A DNA stretch of 64,000 nt from Acidobacteriota bacterium (GTDB lineage: Bacteria > Acidobacteriota > Blastocatellia > Pyrinomonadales > Pyrinomonadaceae), in contig JAHBSK010000001.1 in the NCBI GenBank assembly GCA_019639175.1, positions 186,001 through 250,000 on the forward strand, given 5' to 3'. Within the stretch, counting starts at the first letter, position 1; every line of letters begins with the position of its first letter. Both the position numbers and the translations under genes were made by a program. The notes beneath the pieces are model-generated. The model worked only from the letters and a program-made list of their open reading frames with translations, was not told the origin of the DNA and did not search any database. Shown piece by piece: positions 9,649-18,262 of this stretch.

Positions 9649-10443
9649 TCAGCTTTTTTCTCCGGTGAGCAATGTCGCTTTTACGGAAAAGCGGAAAGAC
9701 ATTGATCCCCTTTCGCTGTCTATCAGTTTTCCGAGTTTTTCTAAAACATTATTAACCTCATCTTCGGATAAACTTTCCAACCATTGAGGCATGAAAAGAT
9801 CCGCTACCAACGGTGAAGATATCAGAGCCGCTCCGTCTTCGTATTCAAAAACCTCGTTCGAGGTGTGTGTATGTATATTTACATAACCTGCTTTAGCGGC
9901 AAGGTCTTCTAAACGGCTGACCGATGGCAGATCCGAGATCATTTTTTCTGCGACGGCCCCGTGTTCACCCAGATCCTCGTTCAAAAGAACTTCCCAGAGC
10001 AAGGAAAATATCTCGCCAAAGCTGCCTGCGGTTACGGTCAGGACCGAAATATCCGCACCTATTCTGGCAACCCGAGAGCTTTCCCGCAATGTCTCATCAA
10101 TATCCGATGGCGGTACCAAACTGGCATCTGTAATGACGGCGTCAAAGGCATCGTCTTCAAAATGCATCGTCGAAAAATCGACGTCTGAGCTGACGGCAAC
10201 CGCTTTGTCCTGTGCTATTGCCAAGAGATGTTCATCTTCACACAGGGCGAAAACAGCGGTGTTGTCATCAACCCGTTCCCTTATTTCAAAACAGTGCGTC
10301 CCGGTTCCGGCATTGATATATAAAAGGTTTTCCGCATCACCAAACTTAACGTGCTCGTTCGCGAGTTCGGTAAAACGCTTTGTCCAGTCATCAGTGATAT
10401 AAAGGTCGCGCAAAAATGCGAGTTCCCTTGGGGTTTTAGTCAT
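9649..10443 (-). CDS. Class I SAM-dependent methyltransferase-like protein
   Basis: 264 aa from the ATG at 10441-10443 (MTKTPRELAFLRDLYITDDW). A Rossmann methyltransferase fold is suggested by LLYINAGTGTHCFEI (motif I, with Asn and Thr where Asp/Gly are common), an acidic ALCEDEHLLAIAQ after strand 2, FEDDAFDAVITDASLV (motif IV region) and a late LAAKAGYVNIHTHTSN. The substrate is unknown. A longer upstream frame exists, but its extra 12 residues overlap the divergent promoter region. It is convergent with tatA across a hairpin terminator and divergent from the SDR at 10540. Confidence 0.75.
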   Translation of the reverse strand: MTKTPRELAFLRDLYITDDWTKRFTELANEHVKFGDAENLLYINAGTGTHCFEIRERVDDNTAVFALCEDEHLLAIAQDKAVAVSSDVDFSTMHFEDDAFDAVITDASLVPPSDIDETLRESSRVARIGADISVLTVTAGSFGEIFSLLWEVLLNEDLGEHGAVAEKMISDLPSVSRLEDLAAKAGYVNIHTHTSNEVFEYEDGAALISSPLVADLFMPQWLESLSEDEVNNVLEKLGKLIDSERGSMSFRFSVKATLLTGEKS

Positions 10444-10539
10444 AATTAGATTAAAGACATACAGTGGCCGCCGATGCAAGCATCCGCCCGCCAGATCAGT
10501 TTCACAGATGTGAACGTGTTAATCTATTTGAAAACGAAT

Positions 10540-11313
10540 ATGAAAAAGACCGTAAAAGAAATGTTTGACCTGAAGGGACGTGTTGCCATTGTTACCGGCG
10601 GTTCGCGGGGCATCGGCAAAGAGATGGCGGAAGGTTTGGCAGAAGCAGGAGCCAGTGTAATGCTGTGTGCCAGGCGAAGCGAATGGCTGGATGAAACGGC
10701 GGCTGAATTTACGATGCGCGGTTTCGACGCTGCCGCGATGACCTGTGATGTGTCAAAGCCGGATGATGTTGAAAAACTTGTGGCAGCGACCGTTGAGAGA
10801 TTTGGCAGGCTGGATATTCTCATCAACAATGCGGGCATCTCGTGGGGAGCGATGCCGGAGGAAATGCCGCTGGAAAAATGGCAAAAGGTTATGGACGTGA
10901 ATCTGACGGGCTGCTTTTTAATGGCACAGGCGGCAGGCCGCGAGATGCTGAAACAAGGCAGCGGTTCGGTCATAAACATCACGTCCATTGCCGGAATGAC
11001 ATCTTCGGCAAACGGGCCTTTTTATGCAGGTTACGCTGCCAGCAAAGCCGGCCTTATCGGCCTGACGCGCGAACTGGCGGCAAGCTGGGGACGACGAGGC
11101 ATCAGGGTAAACGCCATCGCGCCGGGATTTTTCCACTCTCGGCTGGCCGATCCGGTGCTTGATATCTACGAGCGTTCGATACAGGAAAACAACGTCATTC
11201 CCCGGATCGGAAACGAGGGAGAATTGAAAGGAACGGTTGTATTTTTGGCATCTGATGCGTCGAGCTACATCACCGGACAAACCATCGCGGTTGACGGCGG
11301 CATGACGGTCTAG
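10540..11313 (+). CDS. SDR-family NAD(P)-dependent oxidoreductase (3-oxoacyl-ACP reductase/gluconate dehydrogenase-like)
   Basis: 257 aa from the ATG at 10540 ([20 protein letters not shown]). Classical SDR features are [10 protein letters not shown] (cofactor glycine motif), NNAG near residue 90, catalytic Ser in [13 protein letters not shown] with the catalytic Tyr and Lys, and the C-terminal VDGGMTV of FabG-like enzymes. It probably reduces or oxidises a small carbonyl or sugar-acid substrate; the exact substrate is not deducible. An ATG 66 bases upstream gives a longer frame, but its extra 22 residues are not SDR-like. It stands alone, ending in front of a palindromic repeat. Confidence 0.85.
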   Translation: MKKTVKEMFDLKGRVAIVTGGSRGIGKEMAEGLAEAGASVMLCARRSEWLDETAAEFTMRGFDAAAMTCDVSKPDDVEKLVAATVERFGRLDILINNAGISWGAMPEEMPLEKWQKVMDVNLTGCFLMAQAAGREMLKQGSGSVINITSIAGMTSSANGPFYAGYAASKAGLIGLTRELAASWGRRGIRVNAIAPGFFHSRLADPVLDIYERSIQENNVIPRIGNEGELKGTVVFLASDASSYITGQTIAVDGGMTV

Positions 11314-11360
11314 TTTTTGTCGATATTTTACAGTAAGACATATCGGCGAGCTTTTTTTGG

Positions 11361-11447
11361 GACGCAGATCAGGCAGATCAGGCGGATGGTAGCGGATATG
11401 AAATTTCAGATTCGCGCTGATCCGTCCGATCCGCTAGATCCGCGTTC
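11361..11447. repeat. Imperfect palindrome made of GATC-containing 8-10-mers
   Basis: Left arm 11361-11397 has tandem words GCAGATCAG/GCGGAT. Right arm 11414-11447 is approximately its reverse complement (TGATCCGTCCGATCCGC...). It fills most of the 236-base gap between the convergent SDR and CBM9 genes and could also act as a transcript barrier. Its build resembles the elements at 28818, 30479, 58961 and inside hisS, though the words differ. Confidence 0.75.
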
Positions 11448-11549
11448 TAAAAATGTCAACATCGAAAATTTCTACGGAACCAGATCAGACCCGCCTGCGT
11501 TAGAAGGGCGGCGAGTTTTTCAAGATCGGCCGTCTGCTCACACAGGCGT

Positions 11550-12209
11550 TCAGACAAACCTAAACTCACCAAAAGCTGCTGGCACATGGAAATTTGGCGT
11601 TTCCGCAAAGGTCGGCGACCATGAAAGATAACCGCGCGTCGGGTCTTTGCCAACGCAGCGAAACAGATTTCCCAACCACACATCGCCGGCCTTCGGGGTT
11701 TTCCCAAGCGATGCGAACGGTATTTTCATCGCCATCACGATGTTAAGAGACCCGTCGCTATCGCTTCTGGTTCTGACAACAGCCGCTGTTTCCATTCCGG
11801 AATGATAGTTCCAGTCGGCGACCCGTTCGCCGCCGCTGTAATCAATGGCCACATCCAGCCACTCGCCGTTCGGGGCAACCTCAAATTCAAAATACTTTCG
11901 CGGTTCATCCAAGTTCGGTGCAATAAATATCTCGCAAACGTCGCGATCCCAAAGTCCGATCGATTTGCAGGTCAGATCAGGTTTTTCGCTGACCACAAGC
12001 GGCTCGCCGATATTTGCCCTAAAGTGCACATAGAGGTTTTCGGCAGACCACAGCATCCTAAACGAAAAATGTCTCCCTACCGGAGCCTCGCTGCCTGACC
12101 AATAGGTCGAGACCGTTGTTGAAGGAATATTTTCCCACACGTTGCCGAGCAGATCGTTTACATCAATATCGTGTCCGATAGAACCTATCGAGATCGTTTT
12201 TGGCTGCAT
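11550..12209 (-). CDS. Carbohydrate-binding family 9-like (DOMON/CBM9-type) protein
   Basis: 219 aa with no signal peptide. The sequence matches the CBM9-like beta-sandwich found as stand-alone proteins in soil bacteria: WSGSEAPVGRHFSFRMLWSAENLYVHFRA, then LWDRDVCEIFIAPN, YFEFEVAPNGEWLDVAID, and the closing LSWSPTFAETPNFHVPAAFGEFRF. The family binds sugars or haem in secreted enzymes; the stand-alone cytoplasmic role is unknown. The gene follows the DUF2156 gene with only two bases between them, so they form a two-gene unit. Confidence 0.8.
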   Translation of the reverse strand: MQPKTISIGSIGHDIDVNDLLGNVWENIPSTTVSTYWSGSEAPVGRHFSFRMLWSAENLYVHFRANIGEPLVVSEKPDLTCKSIGLWDRDVCEIFIAPNLDEPRKYFEFEVAPNGEWLDVAIDYSGGERVADWNYHSGMETAAVVRTRSDSDGSLNIVMAMKIPFASLGKTPKAGDVWLGNLFRCVGKDPTRGYLSWSPTFAETPNFHVPAAFGEFRFV

Positions 12210-12211
12210 AT

Positions 12212-13315
12212 CTATCTTTCTAGCTGCCGTTTAAACCAGTTCAATTCTGATCTTGCCGCACGCAAAAGTCCCTTTCCAAAGACCCTAAAGGGACGATTAT
12301 TGCTGAACGCCTCGCCAATGGAAAAGAGCATTCGGCGAGAAAACTCAGGTTCGTTGGAAATAGCAAAGATCGGTTCCCAATATTCGGGTGCCATCTTTGC
12401 CTTAAAGGCGTCCAGCCCGTCAAAATTATAAAACCGCTGGCCGTGTTTTCGCATCCACGCAAGGAAGGCCCGTAACCATATCGGGTTTTCAAACGCATCT
12501 ATCTTTGCCCTTTGCGAAAGCGGAGAAAGCCCAAGCGTGACATACTGAGCGCCATCTTCCGCAAGCTTTCGAAACGCATTGTCCATCATTAGTTCAACCG
12601 TTCCGTTCGGGGCTTCGGGCGTGTGCGGAAACTGTTCCGTGAGCCATCCCGACCTTGTCGGGATCGGGGAAAGCACGAGAAAAGCAATGACCTTTTCATC
12701 GTGTTCGGCAACGAAAACACGTCGCCCTTCGAGGTGCTTTAGGGTTGCCGGTTCTATCATAAAACTCAGCGGCGGCAGGCCTTTTGTGTCCAGCCATTTT
12801 TCCAGACATGCCCACAGCAGCGGATTGTCCGTCGCTTTCTCCAGCGGCCATTCGGATATGAGAACACCTTTATTTACGGCCCGGTTAAGCTGTGCCCTGA
12901 GCGAGCTTTTATTCTTGACGGCATCGGGCCAGTTTGCCGGATGCCATACGGGCTGTGCTCCGAGCAGCACCTTTGAATGACCGCCGGAATCGTGATAGAT
13001 GGTTTCCAACCGGTGTTCGGCGCCAAAATAACAGACCTTTTTCCCGATATCGGCAGAGTCTTTTTCAAATTTGCGGGCGATGTCAGGCAGCGACACCTCC
13101 GAACAAACCGGCGCACCCGCAACCACACGAGTGTGTTTTGTGGACACATAGGCAACAACAGATTCACCGTCATCGCCAAACCAGTACTCCATCCCGGGAT
13201 TCACGATCTGAAAACACGTCGTGTTCCAGCCGTATTTCTGAACTATCTCACGAGCGTGGTTTACTTCGTGCTGAACAGTGACATTTTCCCGTTTATCATC
13301 TTCAAAACGTGACAT
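12212..13315 (-). CDS. DUF2156 protein (LPG synthase C-terminal / GNAT-like acyl-aminoacyl transferase)
   Basis: 367 aa. It resembles the cytoplasmic catalytic domain of MprF (phosphatidylglycerol lysyltransferase): tandem GNAT folds with YFGAEHRL, the substrate region PVWHPANWPDAVKNKSSLRAQLNRA, VFVAEHDEKVIAFLVLSPI, NGTVELMMDNAFRKLAEDGAQYVTLGLSPLS and the late FYNFDGLDAFKAKMAPEYWEPIFA. The membrane flippase half of MprF is absent, and there are no membrane segments. It may transfer an aminoacyl or acyl group to a lipid or peptide. It is followed directly by the CBM9-like gene. Confidence 0.82.
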   Translation of the reverse strand: MSRFEDDKRENVTVQHEVNHAREIVQKYGWNTTCFQIVNPGMEYWFGDDGESVVAYVSTKHTRVVAGAPVCSEVSLPDIARKFEKDSADIGKKVCYFGAEHRLETIYHDSGGHSKVLLGAQPVWHPANWPDAVKNKSSLRAQLNRAVNKGVLISEWPLEKATDNPLLWACLEKWLDTKGLPPLSFMIEPATLKHLEGRRVFVAEHDEKVIAFLVLSPIPTRSGWLTEQFPHTPEAPNGTVELMMDNAFRKLAEDGAQYVTLGLSPLSQRAKIDAFENPIWLRAFLAWMRKHGQRFYNFDGLDAFKAKMAPEYWEPIFAISNEPEFSRRMLFSIGEAFSNNRPFRVFGKGLLRAARSELNWFKRQLER

Positions 13316-13316
13316 T

Positions 13317-13619
13317 CTATGTCCATAAATATCCGCGAATTTTGATCAACCTTATGAGCATTTCAGAATCAATTTCAAATTGCTTGGGGTCAAGCTCATT
13401 TATGTCTTCCGAACGACTTAACCACCATTCGTAGAGGAGGTCGATCTCGCTTTTTGCAGATCGGTGTTCCGGCGAATGCTCCCAGTCTGTCGGTATCTGT
13501 TTCTCTTCTTTCTCAACGTAATCGGTCAACAATTGAAAGCATGCGTGCAGCATGACGATATCTTTGTCGATCCAGTCTTCGTCAAGCGAATTGATTATCA
13601 AAACGTTGCCTGGTTTCAT
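13317..13619 (-). CDS. Hypothetical acidic protein, 100 aa
   Basis: The family is not recognised. It is acidic and Trp-rich (DEDWIDKD, YLW), with a helical segment IVMLHACFQLLTDYVEKEEKQIPTDW and a C-terminal EIDSEMLIRLIKIRGYLW; no membrane helix or signal. It sits between a decayed copy of the UbiB-kinase gene end (13635-13705) and the DUF2156 gene. It could have arrived with the PIN module next to it, but that is speculation. Confidence 0.55.
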   Translation of the reverse strand: MKPGNVLIINSLDEDWIDKDIVMLHACFQLLTDYVEKEEKQIPTDWEHSPEHRSAKSEIDLLYEWWLSRSEDINELDPKQFEIDSEMLIRLIKIRGYLWT

Positions 13620-13634
13620 GATAACTGTTCAATT

Positions 13635-13705
13635 CTATTTCGTATTTAGCACAGTCTTGACCGCCATTTTGGCGAGTTTCCATGTGCGGTTTCGGTCTAT
13701 CTTGA
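13635..13705 (-). pseudogene. Remnant second copy of the 3' end of the UbiB-family kinase gene
   Basis: Read on the minus strand, this stretch encodes [14 protein letters not shown] followed by AVKTVLNTK and a stop. The intact kinase at 14334 ends [25 protein letters not shown] run of 29 identical bases is shared (13663-13691 and 14365-14393). No start codon or upstream domain is present. The copy lies on the far side of the PIN toxin-antitoxin module, as if the module had landed within or beside the kinase gene end and duplicated or displaced it. Confidence 0.85.
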
Positions 13706-13712
13706 TGTTAGC

Positions 13713-14081
13713 TTATTTGGCAAAATAGCGGACATTTGGCAAATTCTCAAAATGTTCGTCCTGTGTCCATAAGGTCGCGTCAAATCGCTGAGCTGTTGCA
13801 TAAATGATACTGTCGGCAAGCGGGAGCCGCAGTTTGGCGGCCTCAAGCGACAAGGAAAGGTCAAGTTCCACGACGCGCCCTGAAAGCATAGCGCTTACAG
13901 CTTGCAGAGCGTCGTCCTCATCACGCTCACGCAGTGTTTTCTTAAAAACTTCGTAGATCGAGATAACCGGCACTACAAGATTTTCAGTGTCCGCGATAGC
14001 ACCGGCAAAAAATTCCGCCCTGTCGCTGCCTGCCAAATATTCAAGCCAGCCGGAAGAATCGACCACATTTGATTTGCTCAC
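13713..14081 (-). CDS. vapC: PIN-domain ribonuclease toxin VapC
   Basis: 122 aa. PIN acidic residues: Asp in NVVDSSGWLEYLAG, Glu in VVPVISIYEVFKKT, Asp in LPLADSIIYATAQRF and Asp in LWTQDEHFENL. It overlaps the antitoxin gene by four bases (ATGA). Such toxins are Mg2+-dependent RNases cleaving tRNA or rRNA. It is flanked on one side by its AbrB-type antitoxin and on the other by the remnant kinase end, which together look like a discrete inserted cassette. Confidence 0.9.
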   Translation of the reverse strand: MSKSNVVDSSGWLEYLAGSDRAEFFAGAIADTENLVVPVISIYEVFKKTLRERDEDDALQAVSAMLSGRVVELDLSLSLEAAKLRLPLADSIIYATAQRFDATLWTQDEHFENLPNVRYFAK

Positions 14082-14284
14082 AGCCGGTCGTCCTCACGTT
14101 CGATATTAGTGTCCATTCCTTTCAAAATGCCGCGCATTTCTTCTATTGGCCTTATCGGGATCAATTCAACGCGATCTCCGTAGCCAATTACACGGAATTT
14201 CCTTCCAGGAGTCAGACGAAGCTTTTCGCGGACCGCCTGCGGAATAACGATCTGAAATTTTGATGATAGTGTAACAGTTTCCAT
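14078..14284 (-). CDS. vapB: AbrB/MazE-type (SpoVT fold) antitoxin
   Basis: 68 aa from the ATG at 14282-14284 (METVTLSSKFQIVIPQAVRE). The SKFQIVIPQAVREKL signature is the swapped-hairpin AbrB DNA-binding domain used by VapB and MazE antitoxins. It is followed by LRLTPGRKFRVIGYGDRVELIPI and an acidic tail that would occupy the toxin. It would bind its own promoter together with VapC. A longer frame upstream adds 11 residues that are not part of the fold. Confidence 0.9.
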   Translation of the reverse strand: METVTLSSKFQIVIPQAVREKLRLTPGRKFRVIGYGDRVELIPIRPIEEMRGILKGMDTNIEREDDRL

Positions 14285-14333
14285 ATCGATGCGTATATTG
14301 TAAGACAATATGACCATCGATGCAACAAGAAAA

Positions 14334-16064
14334 TTAGTTGCCGGTATTCAAAACAGTTTTCACAGCCATTTTGGCGAGTTTCCATGTGCGGTTCCAGTCG
14401 ATTTTGCCGCCGTCATCGCGGCCCATCAGCTTGTTGACAAACATTTTACGGAAGTCCTTGCCCTCGCGGCGGAGCATGAATTCTTTGGCGTACGGTTTGG
14501 CGGTCTCGAAAAAATTGAATTCGGGATCGGTGATGATACCGATGCCTTCGAGCGTCATCAGGGCGCGCATTATGTACGTGAAATTTGACGGCAAACGGAA
14601 CGGATAATCGTACATCACGTCGGCCAGATCGTAGGTCAGTTCCTTGAAATTCACGTCCTTGAGTTTCAGATTCAGGTGAAACTCGAACATACGTTCGACG
14701 ACGGGCCGAACGGTTCGCGGATCGGTTCCGGGTTTGAGAAAATCGAGGTCGATCAGGTCCTGTGCAATGCCAGCAGGGTCTTTGCTGACGACATGAAAGA
14801 ATGCGTCGATCATCTTTGACTGAAGTTCGGGCGTGATGCGGCCGACCATGCCGAAATCAAAGAAAGCGAGCCTGCCGTCATTCATTACCAACAGATTTCC
14901 CGGATGCGGATCGGCGTGAAAAAATCCGTCTTCGAGCAACTGCTTCAGATAAGTCCTTATCAGCAAACGGTTTACCCTTTCCGGTGAAATGCTTTGAGCG
15001 CGGAGCCTTTCAAGATCGGTCACTTTTGTGCCGTGGATGAAATCCATCGTCAGCACTTTTGAGGTTGAGGCGTTCCAGTAAATTTTGGGGACGTGTATGT
15101 TGTCCCAGTTCTTAAAATGCTCGCGAAAGCGTTCGGCGTTTTGCCCTTCGGCAACGTAGTCCATCTCTTCATGAATGGTTTCGTTGAACTCGCGAAGCAT
15201 TCCGGCCCAATCGGCGTTCTCGTTCAAATGCGGGAAGCGCTCGGCGAAATTTGCGACCTTTTTCAGGATCTCCAGATCGCCGGTGATCGTTGCCTCAAGG
15301 TTTGGCCGCTGAACCTTTACTGCAACCTCTTCGCCCGTATGCAGCCGAGCGCGATACACCTGCCCGAGCGAAGCAGCAGCGACCGGGACAAGTTCAAATT
15401 CCTTATAGATCGAATTTATTTTTTGACCAAGCTCGTGTTCGATACGTGCAAATGCGATCTCATTATCAAAAGGCGGGACCTGATCCTGCAATTCGCCAAG
15501 CGCGATCACGAACGGCAGCGGCAGCAGATCGGCCCGCGTTCCCATTGATTGCCCGATCTTGATAAATGTCGGCCCAAGCCGGATAAGTTTTTCCTTTAAC
15601 CAGATGGCTTGCTTTTGCTGATTTATCTCGCGATTCGTTTCGCTGCCGAGGAAAAACCATCTAAGAATACCTAGAAATTTGTGCAGGAACCACAAACGAA
15701 CACCGTAAAGATATTCGCCGTAAACGGCCGCCCGCGTCAGACGTTCTGCCTGCTTCATTCTTTCTTTGGCAAGCCGGAGCTGATGTTTGCGGTGCGTGTC
15801 CAGCTGATCAAGATACAGGTAAAGAGCGAGCTTTCCTATCACCAGCGACACGCTCATTATCCGCAAATATCCGCGAATACCCTTATAGCGGCGTCCGACC
15901 GCCGCCTCGCGCTCCACCAAAAGTTTTTCCTCGGCGGCCCGCTGCTCATTAGACACCTGCTTTGCAATCGGCAGAGACACGGTCGGCGTCATATTCCCAT
16001 TTGACCCGTTATGGCCGAATGGCTCCAAAACTGCCAATGCCTTATTTTCCTGTTGCTCGTTCAT
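14334..16064 (-). CDS. AarF/ABC1/UbiB-family atypical kinase
   Basis: 576 aa. The ABC1/ADCK core is present: the KxGQ motif [16 protein letters not shown], the Ala-rich loop [21 protein letters not shown] with the ion-pair Lys, [11 protein letters not shown] and the metal-binding FFDFGMVG. UbiB-type proteins act at the membrane in quinone or isoprenoid-lipid metabolism as unconventional ATPases. The N-terminus contains a basic amphipathic stretch, and the far C-terminus is the segment duplicated at 13635-13705. Whether the present C-terminus is original or was restored after insertion of the vapBC cassette cannot be told from one genome. Confidence 0.9.
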   Translation of the reverse strand: MNEQQENKALAVLEPFGHNGSNGNMTPTVSLPIAKQVSNEQRAAEEKLLVEREAAVGRRYKGIRGYLRIMSVSLVIGKLALYLYLDQLDTHRKHQLRLAKERMKQAERLTRAAVYGEYLYGVRLWFLHKFLGILRWFFLGSETNREINQQKQAIWLKEKLIRLGPTFIKIGQSMGTRADLLPLPFVIALGELQDQVPPFDNEIAFARIEHELGQKINSIYKEFELVPVAAASLGQVYRARLHTGEEVAVKVQRPNLEATITGDLEILKKVANFAERFPHLNENADWAGMLREFNETIHEEMDYVAEGQNAERFREHFKNWDNIHVPKIYWNASTSKVLTMDFIHGTKVTDLERLRAQSISPERVNRLLIRTYLKQLLEDGFFHADPHPGNLLVMNDGRLAFFDFGMVGRITPELQSKMIDAFFHVVSKDPAGIAQDLIDLDFLKPGTDPRTVRPVVERMFEFHLNLKLKDVNFKELTYDLADVMYDYPFRLPSNFTYIMRALMTLEGIGIITDPEFNFFETAKPYAKEFMLRREGKDFRKMFVNKLMGRDDGGKIDWNRTWKLAKMAVKTVLNTGN

Positions 16065-16122
16065 CCAAAAAGAGAGGATGCCTGAAAGGTCAGATCATCT
16101 CTGTGTTCAGTGATATTTTCCT

Positions 16123-16479
16123 CTATACATCTTGCCCAAACTGGAGCGTGTAGCCGTTATTGTCGCAAATGGCAAATTCACGCATTCCCCACGGAAATGT
16201 TTCGATGTCGTAACAGACCTTTGCTTTGTCTTTTAGTTCTTGCCAGAGAGCCTCAACATCGTCGGTCGTAAAATAGAATGATCCGGTAAAGCCGATCTTG
16301 TCATATTCGGTATGTGCGTTCGGAGCGGCAAGCATGATCGCAACATCGTCCTTGCCCAGCGATGCCCATTTCCATTCATCATCCCTTGCGTGACAGGTAA
16401 ACCCCAAAATATCGCAATAGAACGCGATGGTCGCGTCAAGGTCTTCGGTGTACATGATCGGGCGCAGAAACGTGATCAC
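16123..16479 (-). CDS. VOC-superfamily (glyoxalase/bleomycin-resistance-like) protein
   Basis: 118 aa single VOC unit with paired beta-alpha-beta-beta-beta modules: MITFLRPIMYTEDLDATIAFYCDILGF, WASLGKDDVAIMLAAP, the second-half FTGSFYFTTDDVEALWQELKDKAKV and the end GMREFAICDNNGYTLQFGQ, with the metal-site Glu in the REFAICDNNG block. Such proteins are dioxygenases, lyases or binding proteins; the substrate is unknown. Its ATG overlaps the stop of the upstream PIN toxin by four bases, so it is probably cotranscribed with that module, an unusual cargo. Confidence 0.85.
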   Translation of the reverse strand: MITFLRPIMYTEDLDATIAFYCDILGFTCHARDDEWKWASLGKDDVAIMLAAPNAHTEYDKIGFTGSFYFTTDDVEALWQELKDKAKVCYDIETFPWGMREFAICDNNGYTLQFGQDV

Positions 16480-16898
16480 AAAGCCTCCGGGATCAGTTCA
16501 AATGATTCGCAATGCTCCGGCTTGAAGATCCGAAAATGCCGGTGATCGACCGTGAGGATCTTTGTGATATTCAACCTCTCGGCCATAGCCACTATGCAGG
16601 CATCGACAAAGTCTATATTGTTGTCGTTGTATTTGCGGAGGATATCAGATGACCGCAAGTAATCTTCGGGTGCAGGAGGTTCCAGAATAATATCGGTTTC
16701 CGAAAGCTCGCGAACGAACGTTGCAACCGCACCGATACCGAGGTCTCGTCCCAAGAGATACGCGACCTCTGTGATCGCCGGTATCGGAAAATAGACGATC
16801 TTATTTCGGGGCAGAGATGTCGAGATAACACATTCATGCTTGATATCATTGTTGTTCAATCGAGCATACAAGTAGCCGGAATCTAAAATGTATTTCAT
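16476..16898 (-). CDS. PIN-domain ribonuclease toxin (VapC-like)
   Basis: 140 aa. PIN landmarks: Asp in YILDSGYLYA, Glu in PAITEVAYLLGRDL, Asp in NIDFVDACIVAMAERL and Asp in LTVDHRHFRIF. It lies two bases downstream of the small acidic gene at 16901, which has the size and position of its antitoxin, and it overlaps the VOC gene by four bases on the other side. Third PIN module in the region; the three toxins are not close copies of each other. Confidence 0.88.
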   Translation of the reverse strand: MKYILDSGYLYARLNNNDIKHECVISTSLPRNKIVYFPIPAITEVAYLLGRDLGIGAVATFVRELSETDIILEPPAPEDYLRSSDILRKYNDNNIDFVDACIVAMAERLNITKILTVDHRHFRIFKPEHCESFELIPEAL

Positions 16899-16900
16899 GC

Positions 16901-17188
16901 CTAATCTCGACCGAGACTCGATAAACCCATCTCAGCCCGCAAAATTTCCGACGCACGACTCGAAGTATCAACCGGCTTTTCCGATGAAAACATACCGGTA
17001 AGATCTTCCAGAGTTAATTTTTTTTCTTCTTTTTTGGCGCCATTTTCACTCGGAAAATGTTCATCCCATACCTCATCAACGAGATTGCCCAAGTTATCTA
17101 CAACGGTGTCAATATCCTGACCGGTTTGTTCGACATGTTTTCTGATCTTTTTTTCGGTCTTTTCTGAAACTGTGATCGTGATGCTCAT
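16901..17188 (-). CDS. Putative antitoxin for the adjacent PIN toxin
   Basis: 95 aa. The N-terminus (ITITVSEKTEKKIRKHVEQTGQDIDTVVDNL) looks like a ribbon-helix-helix DNA-binding domain: a short beta strand, then two helices. It is followed by a Lys/Glu-rich linker and a C-terminal segment that could bind the toxin. It starts 11 bases after ribF's stop on the same strand and ends two bases before vapC. The family is inferred from pattern and position. Confidence 0.72.
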   Translation of the reverse strand: MSITITVSEKTEKKIRKHVEQTGQDIDTVVDNLGNLVDEVWDEHFPSENGAKKEEKKLTLEDLTGMFSSEKPVDTSSRASEILRAEMGLSSLGRD

Positions 17189-17199
17189 AAACCCACCTC

Positions 17200-18153
17200 T
17201 TACAACAAATCTAGCATATTTCTTACGCCGCTGCGGCGAAAATAGTTCTGTGCGATGCGTGTGTCCTTTTCGATCTGAGCCTTTAACTCGTTTATTCCGT
17301 TGAATTTACGCTCATCACGGATGCGGTGCAGAAAGCGGACGCGGAGGACATCGCCGTAGAGGTCGCCGTCAAAATCAAATATGTAGCTTTCGATTGAAGG
17401 ATCGGCATCGTTCTCGAATGTCGGGCGGACGCCGATGTTCGTGATGCTACGCCGCCACGTTTCGTCGATAAGCGTCGCCGTAGCATAAACCCCGTATTTT
17501 GGAATGACGCGATTGTTCGGACGCAGGTTTGCCGTGGGAAAGCCGATGGTGTGGCCGCGCCGCGCTCCGCGTTCTATCACACCCTCGACACCGTATGGCC
17601 GCCCGAGCATCCGGCGGACCAGATTGACGCGGCCTTCGGAAAGAAGATGGCGGATCTTTGAAGAGCTGATCCTGTTGCCCCGCAGCGACACTTCAGGAAC
17701 TTCTTCGGCATGAAAGCCAAGGTTTGCGCTCATGCGTTTCAGCAGGTCGATGTTGCCGTCGCGGTTCCTGCCAAACGCAAATCCTTTGCCCAAATAGACC
17801 TCTGCGGCGTGAAGGCGGTCATGGATGACCTCGTAGAGAAAATCCTCGGCGGGCTGTGCGGCAAACTCCGTGTCAAAGCGTATGACTATTGCCTGTTCAA
17901 TGCCCAGAACCTCAAAATTTGCCAGCCGCTGGTCAAGCGTCTGCAGCAGCGGCGGAGCAGATTCCGGGTAAAGCACGGCCCGCGGATGCGGATCAAAAGT
18001 TATGGCCGTGGAAACGGCACCGATCTCGGCCGCCCTATCGACAACGGTTCTCATTATCCGCTGGTGGCCGAGATGAAGCCCGTCAAAAACGCCGAGCGTC
18101 AGAACCGTCGGCCGGTGTATATTAGCATTTTCAGTGCCGTGAAAAATTCTCAT
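17200..18153 (-). CDS. ribF: Bifunctional riboflavin kinase / FMN adenylyltransferase
   Basis: 317 aa, the usual length. It converts riboflavin to FMN and then to FAD in the cytoplasm. The N-terminal adenylyltransferase domain shows LGVFDGLHLGHQRIM (GxHxGH nucleotidyl-transfer motif) and KFAFG-like GKGFAFGRNRDG. The C-terminal kinase domain shows RRGHTIGFPTANL with the PTAN metal/ATP motif, and YGVYATATLI, NIGVRPTFEN. No FMN riboswitch was recognised upstream. The downstream toxin-antitoxin genes run in the same direction. Confidence 0.95.
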   Translation of the reverse strand: MRIFHGTENANIHRPTVLTLGVFDGLHLGHQRIMRTVVDRAAEIGAVSTAITFDPHPRAVLYPESAPPLLQTLDQRLANFEVLGIEQAIVIRFDTEFAAQPAEDFLYEVIHDRLHAAEVYLGKGFAFGRNRDGNIDLLKRMSANLGFHAEEVPEVSLRGNRISSSKIRHLLSEGRVNLVRRMLGRPYGVEGVIERGARRGHTIGFPTANLRPNNRVIPKYGVYATATLIDETWRRSITNIGVRPTFENDADPSIESYIFDFDGDLYGDVLRVRFLHRIRDERKFNGINELKAQIEKDTRIAQNYFRRSGVRNMLDLL

Positions 18154-18262
18154 TATAATAAGGATGTTATTTTAGTGTCGAACAAGAATCAACAGCATCG
18201 AGATATGAGAGAGCGGCTATTTCGTTATCGCTCAAACTCATAGTAGGCGGCTCATTTCCTCT

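Noticed and set aside
17200..18262. FMN riboswitch for ribF
   Set aside because: No conserved RFN sequence elements in the short upstream region.
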